A DNA stretch of 64,000 nucleotides from Pseudomonas sp. Bc-h (GTDB lineage Bacteria > Pseudomonadota > Gammaproteobacteria > Pseudomonadales > Pseudomonadaceae). The notes under the pieces were generated by a model. That model was not told the DNA's origin and did not search any database. It was given only the letters and a program-made list of their open reading frames with translations. The stretch covers positions 64,342-128,341 of the forward strand of contig NZ_MUIN01000009.1 of NCBI RefSeq assembly GCF_002080045.1. Reading direction: 5' to 3'. Positions 1 through 10,081 of this stretch are shown here, one piece after another. The translations under genes were made by a program, and so were the position numbers. Within the stretch, counting starts at the first letter, position 1, and each line of letters starts with the position of its first letter.

Positions 1-247
1 CCACTTCGAAATACAGCAGCGCGCGAAAACCGACGCGGCCCAGCTCCTTCATGCTTTCCATGCGCGCGATGCCGGACACGACGGTGAGGAAAATCACCGG
101 CGCCAGGAGCATCTTGATCAGTTTGATGAACGCGTCGCCCAAGGGTTTGAGCGCGGTGCCGGTTTCCGGAACGAACACGCCGACGATGGCGCCGAGAATC
201 ACCGCGATAAGGACTTGCACGTATAACTTGCCAAGTATTCTTTTCAT
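1..247 (-). CDS. dctA: DctA-type dicarboxylate:cation symporter, N-terminal part
   Basis: Only the first ~82 residues are in the window; the gene continues past the left edge. The translation starts MKRILGKLYVQVLIAVILG and contains PETGTALKPLGDAFIKLIKM, then a LAPVIFLTVVSGIA segment. These are characteristic of the DctA branch of the DAACS family, inner-membrane carriers that import C4-dicarboxylates with cations. It lies about 100 bp downstream of the tartrate dehydrogenase gene on the same strand, so the two probably form one operon. That suggests tartrate or a related C4 acid as substrate (inference). The ATG at 245-247 gives the canonical N-terminus. Confidence 0.85.
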   Translation of the reverse strand, partial: MKRILGKLYVQVLIAVILGAIVGVFVPETGTALKPLGDAFIKLIKMLLAPVIFLTVVSGIARMESMKELGRVGFRALLYFEV

Positions 248-287
248 GACAGGGCCCTGATTTTTTATTGTTGTCAGGAAATACCGA

Positions 288-312
288 AGGGGTCAGGGAA
301 TGCCCTGCCCCT
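288..312. other. intercistronic hairpin between ttuC and dctA-like gene
   Basis: A near-perfect inverted repeat (AGGGGTCAGGG at 288-298 against CCCTGCCCCT at 303-312) lies between the two leftward genes. It has no clear U-tract, so an RNA-stability or attenuation role is as likely as termination. Confidence 0.4.
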
Positions 313-349
313 CGGCGATAACTGCATTACTTTGAATCGATGCACCGGC

Positions 350-1405
350 TCAGCGGTTGATCAGCGCCAGCACTGCATCGGTGATCTGCCGCGTGGTGGC
401 CGTGCCGCCCAGATCCGGGGTGTGCAGGCCGCTCTCGGTGACGGCCTCGATGGCCGACATCAGTTGCTTGGCGGCGGCCGCTTCGCCCAGGTGCTCGAGC
501 ATCATCGCGGCGGTCCAGAAGGTCGCCACCGGGTTGGCCACGCCTTTGCCGGTGATGTCGAAGGCCGAGCCGTGAATCGGTTCGAACATCGACGGGAATT
601 TGCGCGACGGGTTGAGGTTGGCGGTGGGCGCGATGCCCAGGCTGCCGGACAGCGCGGCCGCCAGGTCAGAAAGGATATCGGCATGCAGGTTGGTGGCGAC
701 GATCACGTCCAGCGTTCCGGGCTTGAGCACCATGCGCGTGGTCACGGCGTCGACCAGTTCCTTGTCGATCTTCACATCGGGGAAATCCTTGGCGACTTCA
801 TAGAAAATTTCGTCCCACAGGACCATGCCGTGACGCTGGGCGTTGGACTTGGTGACCATAGTTAGATGTTTGCGTGGGCGGCTTTGCGCCAGTTCAAAGG
901 CAAAGCGATGGATGCGCTCGACACCGGCGCGGGTGAAAACCGACACCTCGGTCGCGACTTCCTCCGGCAAGCCGCGATGCACGCGGCCACCGTTGCCGGA
1001 ATACTCCCCTTCAGAGTTTTCGCGCACTACTACCCAGTCGATCTGCTCGCCGTTGTGCAGCGGGCTTTTCACACCTGGCAATACGCGAGCCGGACGGACA
1101 TTGGCGTATTGGTCGAAACCCTGGCAGATCGGCAGCCGCAGGCCCCACAGCGAGATGTGATCCGGCACGTTGAGCGCGCCGACAGCACCGAAGAAGATGG
1201 CGTCGAATGTCTTGAGTTCAGACAGGCCACCCTCGGGAATGTAGTAGCCGTTTTTCAGGTAATTGTCCGAGTTCCAGTCGAAGTGTTTGAAGTCCAGTTC
1301 GAAGCCGGATTTCTTCGACAAGGCCTGCAGCACTTCAACGCCGGCCGCGATGACTTCGACGCCGATGCCGTCGCCTGGGATCGCTGCAATTCTGTATGCG
1401 CTCAT
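350..1405 (-). CDS. ttuC: tartrate dehydrogenase/decarboxylase
   Basis: 351 residues. This NAD-dependent enzyme of the isocitrate/isopropylmalate dehydrogenase fold oxidises tartrate and can also oxidatively decarboxylate malate. The start MSAYRIAAIPGDGIG carries the family N-terminal motif. The body has LWGLRLPICQGFDQYANVRP, VRENSEGEYSG, TKSNAQRHGM and ATNLHADILSDLAA (substrate and metal aspartates), and near the end EPIHGSAFDITGKG and NPVATFWTAA. It matches the P. putida tartrate dehydrogenase as I remember it. The ATG at 1403-1405 was chosen over an upstream in-frame start because the family begins here and a GAG-rich Shine-Dalgarno precedes it. It is divergent from a LysR gene that probably controls it. 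Confidence 0.93.
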   Translation of the reverse strand: MSAYRIAAIPGDGIGVEVIAAGVEVLQALSKKSGFELDFKHFDWNSDNYLKNGYYIPEGGLSELKTFDAIFFGAVGALNVPDHISLWGLRLPICQGFDQYANVRPARVLPGVKSPLHNGEQIDWVVVRENSEGEYSGNGGRVHRGLPEEVATEVSVFTRAGVERIHRFAFELAQSRPRKHLTMVTKSNAQRHGMVLWDEIFYEVAKDFPDVKIDKELVDAVTTRMVLKPGTLDVIVATNLHADILSDLAAALSGSLGIAPTANLNPSRKFPSMFEPIHGSAFDITGKGVANPVATFWTAAMMLEHLGEAAAAKQLMSAIEAVTESGLHTPDLGGTATTRQITDAVLALINR

Positions 1406-1481
1406 GATCAACTCCACTCTCGTAACGTTTTTGTTTTTGCCTCTTGAACCGGACTGTTCAAGCAGGGTGTGAGCGGAGTAT

Positions 1482-1524
1482 ATGTAGTGAGCGCAACGCA
1501 GTGAGTGACTCCAAATCACTACAT
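1482..1524. promoter_or_regulatory. candidate LysR operator in the ttuC/LysR divergent region
   Basis: ATGTAGTGA (1482-1490) is repeated inverted as TCACTACAT (1516-1524), 25 bp apart, in the 139-bp region between divergent ttuC and the LysR gene. Position and dyad symmetry suit a LysR binding site, but binding is inferred. Confidence 0.4.
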
Positions 1525-1544
1525 CCATAACTTTGGGTTACGAA

Positions 1545-2468
1545 ATGAATCAGTCCCTGGATCTGCAGTTTTTCTACCTCTTGGCCAAGCAAGGCAGCCT
1601 CGCCTCGACCGCCCGAGAGCTGGGCGTGACACCCCCTGCGGTCAGCAAGCGCCTGAGCGCGCTGGAGGCTCGGCTGGGTATTCGTCTGGTCAATCGCACC
1701 ACCCGCTCGATGAGCCTGACCGCCGAGGGCGAGCTGTATATTTCCCACGCTGCGCGCATCCTCACTCAGATCGAGGAAGTCGAGCAGTTGGTCAGCAGCA
1801 GCCGCGCGACGCCCAAGGGACTGATTCGGGTCAATGCGTCGCTGGGGTTCGGCCGGCGTTACATCGGCCCGGCACTGGCGGCGTTTTTCGCGCGTTATCC
1901 GGAGGTGGAAATCCAGCTGGAGATCAGCGATCACCCACTGGACCTGACCGCCCATGGTTTCGATCTGGGCATCCGATTCGGCACCCTGCCTGACGCTGCG
2001 TTTCATGCGCGCAAGATTGCCTCCAACCGCCGGCTGTTATGCGCCTCGCCGCTGTATCTGGAAAAACACGGCGTACCCACGCGGTTGACCGATCTGCAGA
2101 ACCACAACTGCATCTTCCTGCGCCAGAACGAAACGCCTTACGGGGTGTGGAGTTTCACCCACGGCGGCAAGACCCAGAACATCAAGGTGCGCGGGGCGCT
2201 GGGCTGCAACGACGGTGAAGTGGCCCTGAACTGGGCGCTGGAGGGGTTCGGGATTCTGCTGCGTGCCGAATGGGACATCGCCCGCTACGTACGCAGCGGC
2301 CGACTGCGACTGGTGCTGGAAGACCAGACGCCGACCCGGGCCGACGTCTACGCGGTGTACCCGCAGCAACTGCACCTGTCCGCGCGGGTGCGCAGCCTGA
2401 TCGACTTTCTGGTGGAGCGCTTCAAGCACATCGACAGTCTGGGCGAAGCGGCTTCGGAGATGGAGTGA
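1545..2468 (+). CDS. LysR-family transcriptional regulator
   Basis: 307 residues, the usual LTTR length. An N-terminal winged HTH (~residues 5-63: LDLQFFYLLAKQGSLASTAR, then TPPAVSKRLSALEARLG and LVNRTTRSMSLT) is followed by a periplasmic-binding-protein-like effector domain. The ATG at 1545 is chosen over a TTG four codons upstream because it gives the canonical family start. Divergent transcription from tartrate dehydrogenase suggests it responds to tartrate or a related acid (inference). Confidence 0.9.
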   Translation: MNQSLDLQFFYLLAKQGSLASTARELGVTPPAVSKRLSALEARLGIRLVNRTTRSMSLTAEGELYISHAARILTQIEEVEQLVSSSRATPKGLIRVNASLGFGRRYIGPALAAFFARYPEVEIQLEISDHPLDLTAHGFDLGIRFGTLPDAAFHARKIASNRRLLCASPLYLEKHGVPTRLTDLQNHNCIFLRQNETPYGVWSFTHGGKTQNIKVRGALGCNDGEVALNWALEGFGILLRAEWDIARYVRSGRLRLVLEDQTPTRADVYAVYPQQLHLSARVRSLIDFLVERFKHIDSLGEAASEME

Positions 2469-3662
<1,194 letters not shown>

Positions 3663-3742
3663 AATCGTGTCCCCTGAAATTATTGTTGTCTGGGTCCGGC
3701 AGCGACGCAGAGGTCACTTGAGCCAAGCATGAAGCTTCACAC

Positions 3743-3796
3743 TTGACAGCCAAATAATTCGTCCTACGATCATTTGTAATTCTAAAAATACAAATG
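3743..3796 (+). promoter_or_regulatory. sigma70 promoter with downstream inverted repeat, polyol cluster
   Basis: TTGACA (3743-3748), a 16-bp spacer and TACGAT (3765-3770) form a good promoter for the rightward polyol genes. Immediately downstream is CATTTGTA-N10-TACAAATG (3771-3796), a perfect dyad placed like a repressor operator over the transcription start. The SorC-type regulator encoded at 8361-9338 is the natural candidate to bind it (inference). Confidence 0.6.
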
Positions 3797-3812
3797 TCAA
3801 GGAGCGCACCGA

Positions 3813-4844
3813 ATGCGGGCTGCATACATCCATGGCATCCGGGACATCCGCATCGGCGAAAAGCCGCTGCCTGTGCCGGTTGGCGACGAAGTGTTGCTGC
3901 GGGTCAGCGCTGTCGGGGTCTGCGGCAGCGATCTGCATTACTACAAGGAAGGCGCCATCGGTCATGCGCGCATCACTCAGCCGTTCATCGCCGGGCATGA
4001 GTTCGCCGCCCGCGTGGTCGAGGATCAGCCGCAACTCGGGCTCAAGGCCGGGCAACTGGTGGCGGTCGACCCGGCCAAGCCCTGCGGCGAATGCGAATGG
4101 TGTCATCGCGGCCACGTGAACCTCTGCCCCCATGTGCAGTTTCTCGGCTCACCGCCTCACACCCATGGCGCGATGACCGAATACATTGTGGTCGCACCCA
4201 GCCAGATCTACCCGGTTCCCGACCACTTCACCCCCGTGCAGGCGGTCATGCTCGAACCCTTGGGCGTGGCGATCCACGCAATGGATCTGGCGGGCACCAA
4301 AAAGCTCTTTGAAACGGTGGCGATCATTGGCTGCGGCCCCATCGGGCTGTGCCTGCTGCAACTGGCGCGGATGATGTGCAAGAAAGCCATCTATTGCATC
4401 GACCCGATCAACTATCGCACCGAAAAGGCCCGCCAGCTGGGCGCCGATGAGGTGGCCGCCGACCACGCTGCCATCGCCGAATGGACCGATGGCCGTGGCG
4501 TCGATCTGGTGCTGGAAGCCACCAACTCCCCCGAGGGTTTTCAGATCGCCGCGCAGTCCGCGCGCATCGGTGGGCGCGTGGTGCTGGTGGGCATTCCCGA
4601 TGGCGACCAATACGCCCCGTTGAGCGCGTCGATGCTGCGCCGCAAGGGCCTGGACATCCGCATGTCGCGGCGCATGGGCCACGTCTACGACCGCGCGATT
4701 CAACTGGTCGCTCAAGGCTCGGTGGATGTGGATTGCCTGGTCACCCACCGCTTCGATCTGCAACAGGCCACCGAGGCGTTCAGCTATCCCTCGGAGTTTC
4801 TCGACGGCGCGCTGAAGACCATCGTTCTGCCCAATCCTGATTAA
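3813..4844 (+). CDS. zinc-dependent polyol dehydrogenase (MDR family)
   Basis: 343 residues. This is a medium-chain NAD(P)-dependent dehydrogenase of the sorbitol/xylitol/L-idonate/threonine dehydrogenase group, which oxidises a polyol to a ketose in the cytoplasm. Catalytic zinc ligands are C37 (GVCGSD), H62-E63 (GHEF) and E148 (LEPL). Structural-zinc cysteines are C91, C94, C97 and C105. The Rossmann loop is GCGPIG (173-178). AAGGAG precedes the ATG. It is the first gene of the rightward cluster, and its neighbours (sugar importer, DCXR-like reductase, FGGY kinase) fit a pentitol or tetritol pathway. The exact substrate cannot be read from sequence. Confidence 0.88.
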   Translation: MRAAYIHGIRDIRIGEKPLPVPVGDEVLLRVSAVGVCGSDLHYYKEGAIGHARITQPFIAGHEFAARVVEDQPQLGLKAGQLVAVDPAKPCGECEWCHRGHVNLCPHVQFLGSPPHTHGAMTEYIVVAPSQIYPVPDHFTPVQAVMLEPLGVAIHAMDLAGTKKLFETVAIIGCGPIGLCLLQLARMMCKKAIYCIDPINYRTEKARQLGADEVAADHAAIAEWTDGRGVDLVLEATNSPEGFQIAAQSARIGGRVVLVGIPDGDQYAPLSASMLRRKGLDIRMSRRMGHVYDRAIQLVAQGSVDVDCLVTHRFDLQQATEAFSYPSEFLDGALKTIVLPNPD

Positions 4845-4918
4845 CCAAATGGCAACTCCCGACGCGCGTGAGCGCTGACACCGCGTAATCCTCACCACAA
4901 TAATAAAGAGGTCACGTA

Positions 4919-6265
4919 ATGAAGAAGCTGGTATGGAATGCCCTCGCCCTGTCCGTCGCGCTGGGTTCTGTCCTCGGGTCCGGCGCCGCGCAGGCCTGGA
5001 CACTCGAAGAAGCCTCCGCCCCGTATAAAGGCACCGAGATCAAGGCGATTTTCCTCGACCGCCCAGGCTATGCCGCTGCGATCAAGCTGCTGCCGCAATT
5101 CGAGAAAAAGACCGGGATCAAGGTCAGTTACGAAACCATCCCCTACGAAAACAGCCGCGAGCGTCAGGTGTTGAATTTCACCTCCGGCGAGCAACTCGAC
5201 GTGGTGCTGACTGACGTGGTGTGGATCGGTGAGTTCGCCGGCAACGGCTGGCTGGAGCCGATCAAGACCTTCACCGATGACACCAGGCTGGCTGACCCGG
5301 AGCTCAAGCTGGACGGGTTCTTCCCGATTCTGCTGGAGTCTTTCGGCAGTTGGGACAACAAGACGTACGGCCTGCCGTTCGATAACTACTCAGGCCTGCT
5401 GTTCTACAACAAGTGCATGCTCAAGGACGCCGGCTTCGACAAGCCGCCAGCGACCTGGGATGAACTGCTCAAGGTCTATGCGCCCAAGCTCACCGACAAG
5501 TCCAAGGACCGCTATGCCTATGCCCTGCAATCGCGGCGCGGCGAGACCCAGTCGGCTGACAGCTTCATGCGTTTCCTCTGGCCGTTCGGTGGCTCGCTGC
5601 TGGATGCCAACTTCAAATCCAACCTGAACTCCAAGGCCTCTCAGGAGGGCCTGCAATTTCGTCAGGACCTGATGAAGTTCATGCCGCCGGGCATCGTCGA
5701 CTATGACCACAACGAGGCGGTCAACGCGCTGGCTCAGGGCAAAGTAGCGATGATCACCGAGTGGTCGGCGTTCTACAGCACCCTGGCCGACCCTGCAAAA
5801 TCGAAGATCACCGATTGCCTGGCCGTGGCCACCGAACCCAAGGGGCCTGCGGGGCTGAAGCCTGCGCTGGGCGGCTTCTCGCTGGGCGTGAACGCGCATT
5901 CCGACGACAAACAGAAAGCGGCGGCGTGGCTGTTCATTCAATGGGTCACCTCCGAAGCGATGGCCAAGCCATATCTGGAAGCCGGTGGCGTCAGTGGCCG
6001 GATGTCGGTGTACAAGGACCCGGACGTTCAGAAGAAATACCCGTTCGTGCAACCGATGGTGACTTCGTGGGAAGGCGGCGTACCTGACTATCGCCCACGC
6101 TTCCCTCAATGGCCGGAAATCTCCGAAGTGGTCGGTGAAAACGGCACCGCGATCATGCTCGGCAAGAGCAGCGTGGCCGACGGCGCCAAAGCCATTGGCA
6201 CCAGGATGGAGGAGATCTTGAAGAAAGCGGGCTACTACGACGGCAAGGTCAAATTGCTGAAATAG
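4919..6265 (+). CDS. ABC transporter periplasmic sugar/polyol-binding protein
   Basis: 448 residues. A Sec signal peptide (MKKLVWNALALSVALGSVLG, with likely cleavage after AQA) precedes an extracellular binding domain of the family-1 MalE-like type. It contains FTSGEQLDVVLTDVVWIGEFA, GLPFDNYSGLLFYNK and WSAFYSTLADP, as expected for the binding lobes. It would capture the substrate and deliver it to the two permeases downstream. AAGAGG lies upstream of the ATG. A strong hairpin and a long inverted repeat separate it from the permease genes. Confidence 0.9.
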   Translation: MKKLVWNALALSVALGSVLGSGAAQAWTLEEASAPYKGTEIKAIFLDRPGYAAAIKLLPQFEKKTGIKVSYETIPYENSRERQVLNFTSGEQLDVVLTDVVWIGEFAGNGWLEPIKTFTDDTRLADPELKLDGFFPILLESFGSWDNKTYGLPFDNYSGLLFYNKCMLKDAGFDKPPATWDELLKVYAPKLTDKSKDRYAYALQSRRGETQSADSFMRFLWPFGGSLLDANFKSNLNSKASQEGLQFRQDLMKFMPPGIVDYDHNEAVNALAQGKVAMITEWSAFYSTLADPAKSKITDCLAVATEPKGPAGLKPALGGFSLGVNAHSDDKQKAAAWLFIQWVTSEAMAKPYLEAGGVSGRMSVYKDPDVQKKYPFVQPMVTSWEGGVPDYRPRFPQWPEISEVVGENGTAIMLGKSSVADGAKAIGTRMEEILKKAGYYDGKVKLLK

Positions 6266-6282
6266 ACGTGCGCCGCTGGCTG

Positions 6283-6332
6283 GCGATGCGGTGTGTCAGT
6301 TGCCTGTTTGTTGGCTGACACACCGTCATCGC
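6283..6332. repeat. stable stem-loop immediately downstream of the binding-protein gene
   Basis: GCGATG-C-GGTGTGTCAG (6283-6299) pairs with CTGACACACC-GT-CATCGC (6315-6332) across a 15-base loop. It starts 17 bp after the stop codon. It lacks a U-run, so mRNA 3'-end protection of the binding-protein transcript is more likely than termination. Confidence 0.65.
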
Positions 6333-6492
6333 TGCCGTCGTGGCCTCCGGCGTCTCCCACAGCATTTGGATATGGCTTGCGATGTCTACTGACTGAAGAC
6401 CGCACGGTACGGCTGCCTCAATCTGGAGATAACCGCAGAGTTCGTGTCAGGCACAGGACCTGTGGGAGACGCCGGAGGCCACGACGGCAGCG
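6330..6492. repeat. perfect 32-bp inverted repeat flanking ~100 bp
   Basis: Positions 6330-6361 are the exact reverse complement of 6461-6492, each beginning or ending CGCTGCCGTCGTGGCC. The 99-bp interior shows no gene. The arrangement resembles paired palindromic mobile repeats (REPIN or MITE-like) inserted between the binding-protein and permease genes. Confidence 0.75.
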
Positions 6493-6541
6493 AAGCGGTA
6501 GATCAGCCAACAAAGATGTCTTCGACGTGAGAACAACCAAT

Positions 6542-7447
6542 ATGTCCAACAACAAAAAAGCGGTGTTCCCGACCTTGTGGAACAACACCCGGGCAGCGTT
6601 TTCCTTCCTTGCGCCAGCCACCGTTGCGCTGGCGTTGATCGGGATCTTTCCAACCGTGTTCGCGCTGGTCAATTCGTTCCGCCAGTACAACCTGGCGCGA
6701 CCCAAGGACGGCACGCCCTTCATCGGTTTCGACAACTACCTCAACGTCCTCTATGACGCCTCGTTCTGGGCGGCGCTGGGGCGTACGGGCCTGTTTCTGA
6801 TCACCGTGGTGCCGATACAGCTGGCCCTCGGGTTGATCATCGCCCTGATGCTGCACAAGCCCGGCCTGTCGGGCTTCAAGCTGTTGGCGAGAATGAGCCT
6901 GGTCATTCCGCTGGCCACCGCACCCGCTGTTGCCGGCCTGATCGGACGGCTGATTTTCAACCGTGACTTCGGCGTCGCCAACGCCCTGCTGGCGATGCTC
7001 AACGCAGGCCCGGTGGAATGGCTGGGCGACACCACCAACGCGTTCATTGCCGTGGCGCTGATGGACATCTGGCAATGGACACCCTTCTGCGCCCTGGTGC
7101 TGCTGGCCGGGCTGACCATGGTACCCAACGAGATCGAAGAGGCGGCGCGCCTGGAAACCCGCAGCCGCTGGCAGATCGTGCGTTACGTGCAACTGCCCTT
7201 TCTGCTGCCCAGCGCCACGGTGATTCTGATTCTGCGCACCGCCGACATCCTCAAGATGTTCGACACCGTATTCACCATGACCCGGGGCGGCCCGGGCGCC
7301 GCGACCGAACTGGTCAGCGTCTACATCCAGCGCATCGGCTTTCGGGTGTTCGATCAGGGGGTGGCGTCGGCGCAGGCGATTCTGCTGCTGATCCTGACCA
7401 TCGTACTCGCACGTCTGTACATCAAATTCGTCTACCGGGAGATCTGA
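6542..7447 (+). CDS. sugar/polyol ABC transporter permease 1 (MalF type)
   Basis: 301 residues with about six membrane segments. The cytoplasmic coupling motif EEAARLETRSRWQIVRYVQL has T where the EAA consensus has G. The ORF is open further upstream, but that extension runs through the inverted repeat and looks non-coding; the ATG at 6542 gives a normal N-terminus, MSNNKKAVFPTLWNNTRAAF. It overlaps no neighbour, and the second permease starts one base after its stop, so the two are co-translated. Confidence 0.9.
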   Translation: MSNNKKAVFPTLWNNTRAAFSFLAPATVALALIGIFPTVFALVNSFRQYNLARPKDGTPFIGFDNYLNVLYDASFWAALGRTGLFLITVVPIQLALGLIIALMLHKPGLSGFKLLARMSLVIPLATAPAVAGLIGRLIFNRDFGVANALLAMLNAGPVEWLGDTTNAFIAVALMDIWQWTPFCALVLLAGLTMVPNEIEEAARLETRSRWQIVRYVQLPFLLPSATVILILRTADILKMFDTVFTMTRGGPGAATELVSVYIQRIGFRVFDQGVASAQAILLLILTIVLARLYIKFVYREI

Positions 7448-7448
7448 C

Positions 7449-8324
7449 ATGGCCACCGTTCCTGCTGCAAAAGTCCCGGTCGTGTCCCACACCCCGGCCC
7501 ATGTGCGCCCGCGCATGAAGGTCAACGCCTGGCACCTGGTGGGGCTGCTGGCAATCTTCCTGTTCGCTGTTTTCCCCTTCTACTGGATGGTCGCCACCAG
7601 CCTCAAGACCCAGGCCGAAGCACTGGCTTCGCCGCCGATCTGGGCCTTTACCCCGCATCTGGATAACTACGTCAAAGTGCTGTTCGAGCGAGATGTATTG
7701 CACAGCCTCGGCAACTCGCTGATCGTTGCCGGGTGCACGACATTGCTCGCCGTGGGCCTAGGAACCCCTGCGGCCTATGCGCTGGCGCGTTTCGAGTTCA
7801 AGGGCAAGGAAGACTTGTGGTTCTGGTTCATCACCAATCGCATGCTCAGCCCCATCGTCGTCGCGCTGCCGATCTTTCTCATGGCGCGCAATCTGGGCCT
7901 GGTCGACACCCATCTGGTGCTGATCCTGGTGTACCTGACCTTCAACCTGCCGATCGTGGTGTGGATCTGCACCGACCAGTTCCGCGGCGTGCCCAAGGAT
8001 CTGGACGAAGCCGCGCGCCTGTCAGGTGCCTCGCGCTTCACCATTTTCTGGCGCATCGCCCTGCCACTGGCGATGCCGGGGGTCGCGGTGTCGGCGATTT
8101 TCTCGTTCATCTTTTCCTGGAACGAGCTGCTCTACGCGCTCGTGCTGACCCGCAACGTCGCTCGCACGGCACCGGTGACCGCCACCAGTTTCATGAGCGG
8201 CTACGACCTGCCCTGGGGCGAGATCATGGCCACCGGCACCCTGATCGTGTTCCCGGTGATCATTTTCGCGTTGATGGTTTCCAAGCATCTGGTACAAGGT
8301 CTGACCATGGGCGCCGTGAAATAG
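7449..8324 (+). CDS. sugar/polyol ABC transporter permease 2 (MalG type)
   Basis: 291 residues and six predicted membrane helices, starting after a short cytoplasmic tail. The coupling motif DEAARLSGASRFTIFWRIAL follows the EAA consensus with its glycine. The final segment PVIIFALMVSKHLVQGLTMG is typical of MalG-like subunits. It forms the heterodimeric membrane channel with the preceding gene and is powered by the ATPase encoded at 2469-3662. Confidence 0.92.
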   Translation: MATVPAAKVPVVSHTPAHVRPRMKVNAWHLVGLLAIFLFAVFPFYWMVATSLKTQAEALASPPIWAFTPHLDNYVKVLFERDVLHSLGNSLIVAGCTTLLAVGLGTPAAYALARFEFKGKEDLWFWFITNRMLSPIVVALPIFLMARNLGLVDTHLVLILVYLTFNLPIVVWICTDQFRGVPKDLDEAARLSGASRFTIFWRIALPLAMPGVAVSAIFSFIFSWNELLYALVLTRNVARTAPVTATSFMSGYDLPWGEIMATGTLIVFPVIIFALMVSKHLVQGLTMGAVK

Positions 8325-8360
8325 GCGCTCTGCTCTCAAGGCTTTACCAAGGACACTGCC

Positions 8361-9338
8361 GTGCAGAATCGCTATTCGGAACTGACCACCGACACCGAAC
8401 CGGTGAACGCGGAAGACCAGTTGAACATCCGTATCGCCTGGTATTACTACGTCAACAACATGACCCAGCAGCAGATCGCCGACCGCCTTGGCATTACCCG
8501 AGTGCGGGTCAACAAGGCGCTGGCGACCTGTCGCGAAACCGGCGTGGTACAGATCCGCATCAATTCACCGCTCGCCTCCTGCGTTGAGCTGGAAGAGCGG
8601 ATTCAGGAGCGCTTCGGCCTGGAACGCGTCACCGTGGTGCCCTCCCCGGATGACCCGGCGAGCATCTTTCGCGTACTGGGCGTGGGCGTTGCGCCAAGGA
8701 TCGAAGAGCATCTGGCGGACGGCTGCATCATTGCCGTGGGCTGGGGGCGTACGCTGCGCCAGGCGGTGCGCGAACTGCAGGGCCGCGCGCTGCCGAACAT
8801 GACCGTTCTGTCGCTGCTGGGCGGCCTGCATTACGGCTCGGCCAACAACACGGTGGAAATCGCCTCAAGCCTGGCGGGTCTGTTCGGCGGCTCCTACTAC
8901 TACCTCGCAGCCCCGGTGTTTGCGCCGTCCGAGCAGTACCGCGACATGATTCTCGAAGAGGCGTCAGTGCAGGATGTGCTGGGCAAGGCGCGACAGGCCG
9001 ATCTTGCCTTGCTCACCGTCGGCGACCTGAGCGAACGTTCGTTGATGCTGGAACTGGGCTTGGTCAACTCCGAGGATGCGCGCTCCCTGCGCACGGCCGG
9101 TGCGGTGGGTGATCTGCTCGGGCGCTGGCTGGATCGCGACGGCATCGAGGTCAATCATCCACTCAACCGGCGGGCGATTTCGCTGGATCTGGAAGACCTG
9201 CGCAAGGTCAAGAAAGTGGTGCTGGTGTCCGGCGGCCCCTACAAGGCGGAAATCATTCGTGCGGTGCTGCTGCGCAATGTCGTGCATGAACTGGTGATCG
9301 ACGAAAGCGCCGCGCAGCAATTGCTCGAACAAGACTGA
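8361..9338 (+). CDS. SorC/DeoR-type sugar-binding transcriptional regulator
   Basis: 325 residues. An N-terminal HTH (~residues 25-55, TQQQIADRLGITRVRVNKAL) is followed by a SorC-type effector domain of the isomerase-like fold, seen in IIAVGWGRTLRQAVREL, VLSLLGGL and LALLTVGDL. Such regulators sense a phosphorylated sugar. The GTG start is supported by AAGGA seven bases upstream. Its place inside the polyol cluster makes it the likely local regulator, with the dyad at 3771-3796 as a candidate operator (inference). Confidence 0.88.
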   Translation: MQNRYSELTTDTEPVNAEDQLNIRIAWYYYVNNMTQQQIADRLGITRVRVNKALATCRETGVVQIRINSPLASCVELEERIQERFGLERVTVVPSPDDPASIFRVLGVGVAPRIEEHLADGCIIAVGWGRTLRQAVRELQGRALPNMTVLSLLGGLHYGSANNTVEIASSLAGLFGGSYYYLAAPVFAPSEQYRDMILEEASVQDVLGKARQADLALLTVGDLSERSLMLELGLVNSEDARSLRTAGAVGDLLGRWLDRDGIEVNHPLNRRAISLDLEDLRKVKKVVLVSGGPYKAEIIRAVLLRNVVHELVIDESAAQQLLEQD

Positions 9339-9361
9339 ACAGCCCATTCTGGAGAGCGGCC

Positions 9362-10081
9362 ATGGCCACCCACGACTTCATCGGCAAACGCATTCTGGTC
9401 ACCGGCGCCGGCAAGGGGATCGGCCGTGAAACCGTGCAATGGCTGGCCCGCTGTGGCGCCGAAGTCATCGCCCTGGGGCGCAACGCCGCCGATCTTTCCT
9501 ATTGCCAACAAACCCTGGTGGTGGACCTGGCCGATGTCGCAGCCACTCAGGCGGCAGTTGCGTCGATGCTGCCCATCGACCTGCTGGTCAATTGCGCGGG
9601 CGTGGTGGAGCTGGAGTCGTTTCTCGACACCTCGGCAGAGACCTTCGATCACTTGATGGCGGTCAATACGCGTGCGCCGATGGTCGTGGCGCAGGTGGTC
9701 GCCCGGGACTTGATCGCCCGTGGCGTGCCGGGAGCCATCGTCAACGTCTCAAGCCTTGCCGCTGCCGTCGGGACCCGCGACCACTTGGCATATTGCGCGT
9801 CGAAAGCAGCACTGGATGCGATGACCCGGGTCATGGCCGTGGAGCTGGGGCCTCATGGGATTCGGGTCAACAGCGTCAACCCGGTGGTGACGCTGACGCC
9901 CATGGCCGACAAAGCCTGGAGCGACCCGGTGAAGGCGGCTTCGATGCTGTCGCGGATTCCGCTTGGGCGGTTCGTCCAGCCCAGTGAAATCGCCTCGACC
10001 ATTGCGTTTCTGCTCAGCGATGACGCCGGGATGATCAATGGCGTGACCTTGACCGTGGACGGCGGTTTCAGCGCCGGTTGA
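9362..10081 (+). CDS. short-chain reductase, DCXR/L-xylulose-reductase-like
   Basis: 239 residues. The Rossmann motif TGAGKGIG is at the N-terminus; LLVNCAG and the catalytic set Ser (VSSLA), Tyr-Lys (YCASK) follow. The segments MAVELGPHGIRVNSVNP and SMLSRIPLGRF closely resemble animal dicarbonyl/L-xylulose reductase (DCXR) from memory. That enzyme interconverts a ketose such as L-xylulose with a polyol. In this cluster it would work alongside the zinc polyol dehydrogenase. The 3' end overlaps the convergent kinase gene by 14 bp. Confidence 0.85.
   Translation: MATHDFIGKRILVTGAGKGIGRETVQWLARCGAEVIALGRNAADLSYCQQTLVVDLADVAATQAAVASMLPIDLLVNCAGVVELESFLDTSAETFDHLMAVNTRAPMVVAQVVARDLIARGVPGAIVNVSSLAAAVGTRDHLAYCASKAALDAMTRVMAVELGPHGIRVNSVNPVVTLTPMADKAWSDPVKAASMLSRIPLGRFVQPSEIASTIAFLLSDDAGMINGVTLTVDGGFSAG

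Noticed and set aside
866..1447. 193-residue open frame antisense to tartrate dehydrogenase
   Set aside because: Shadow of a well-conserved gene on the other strand.
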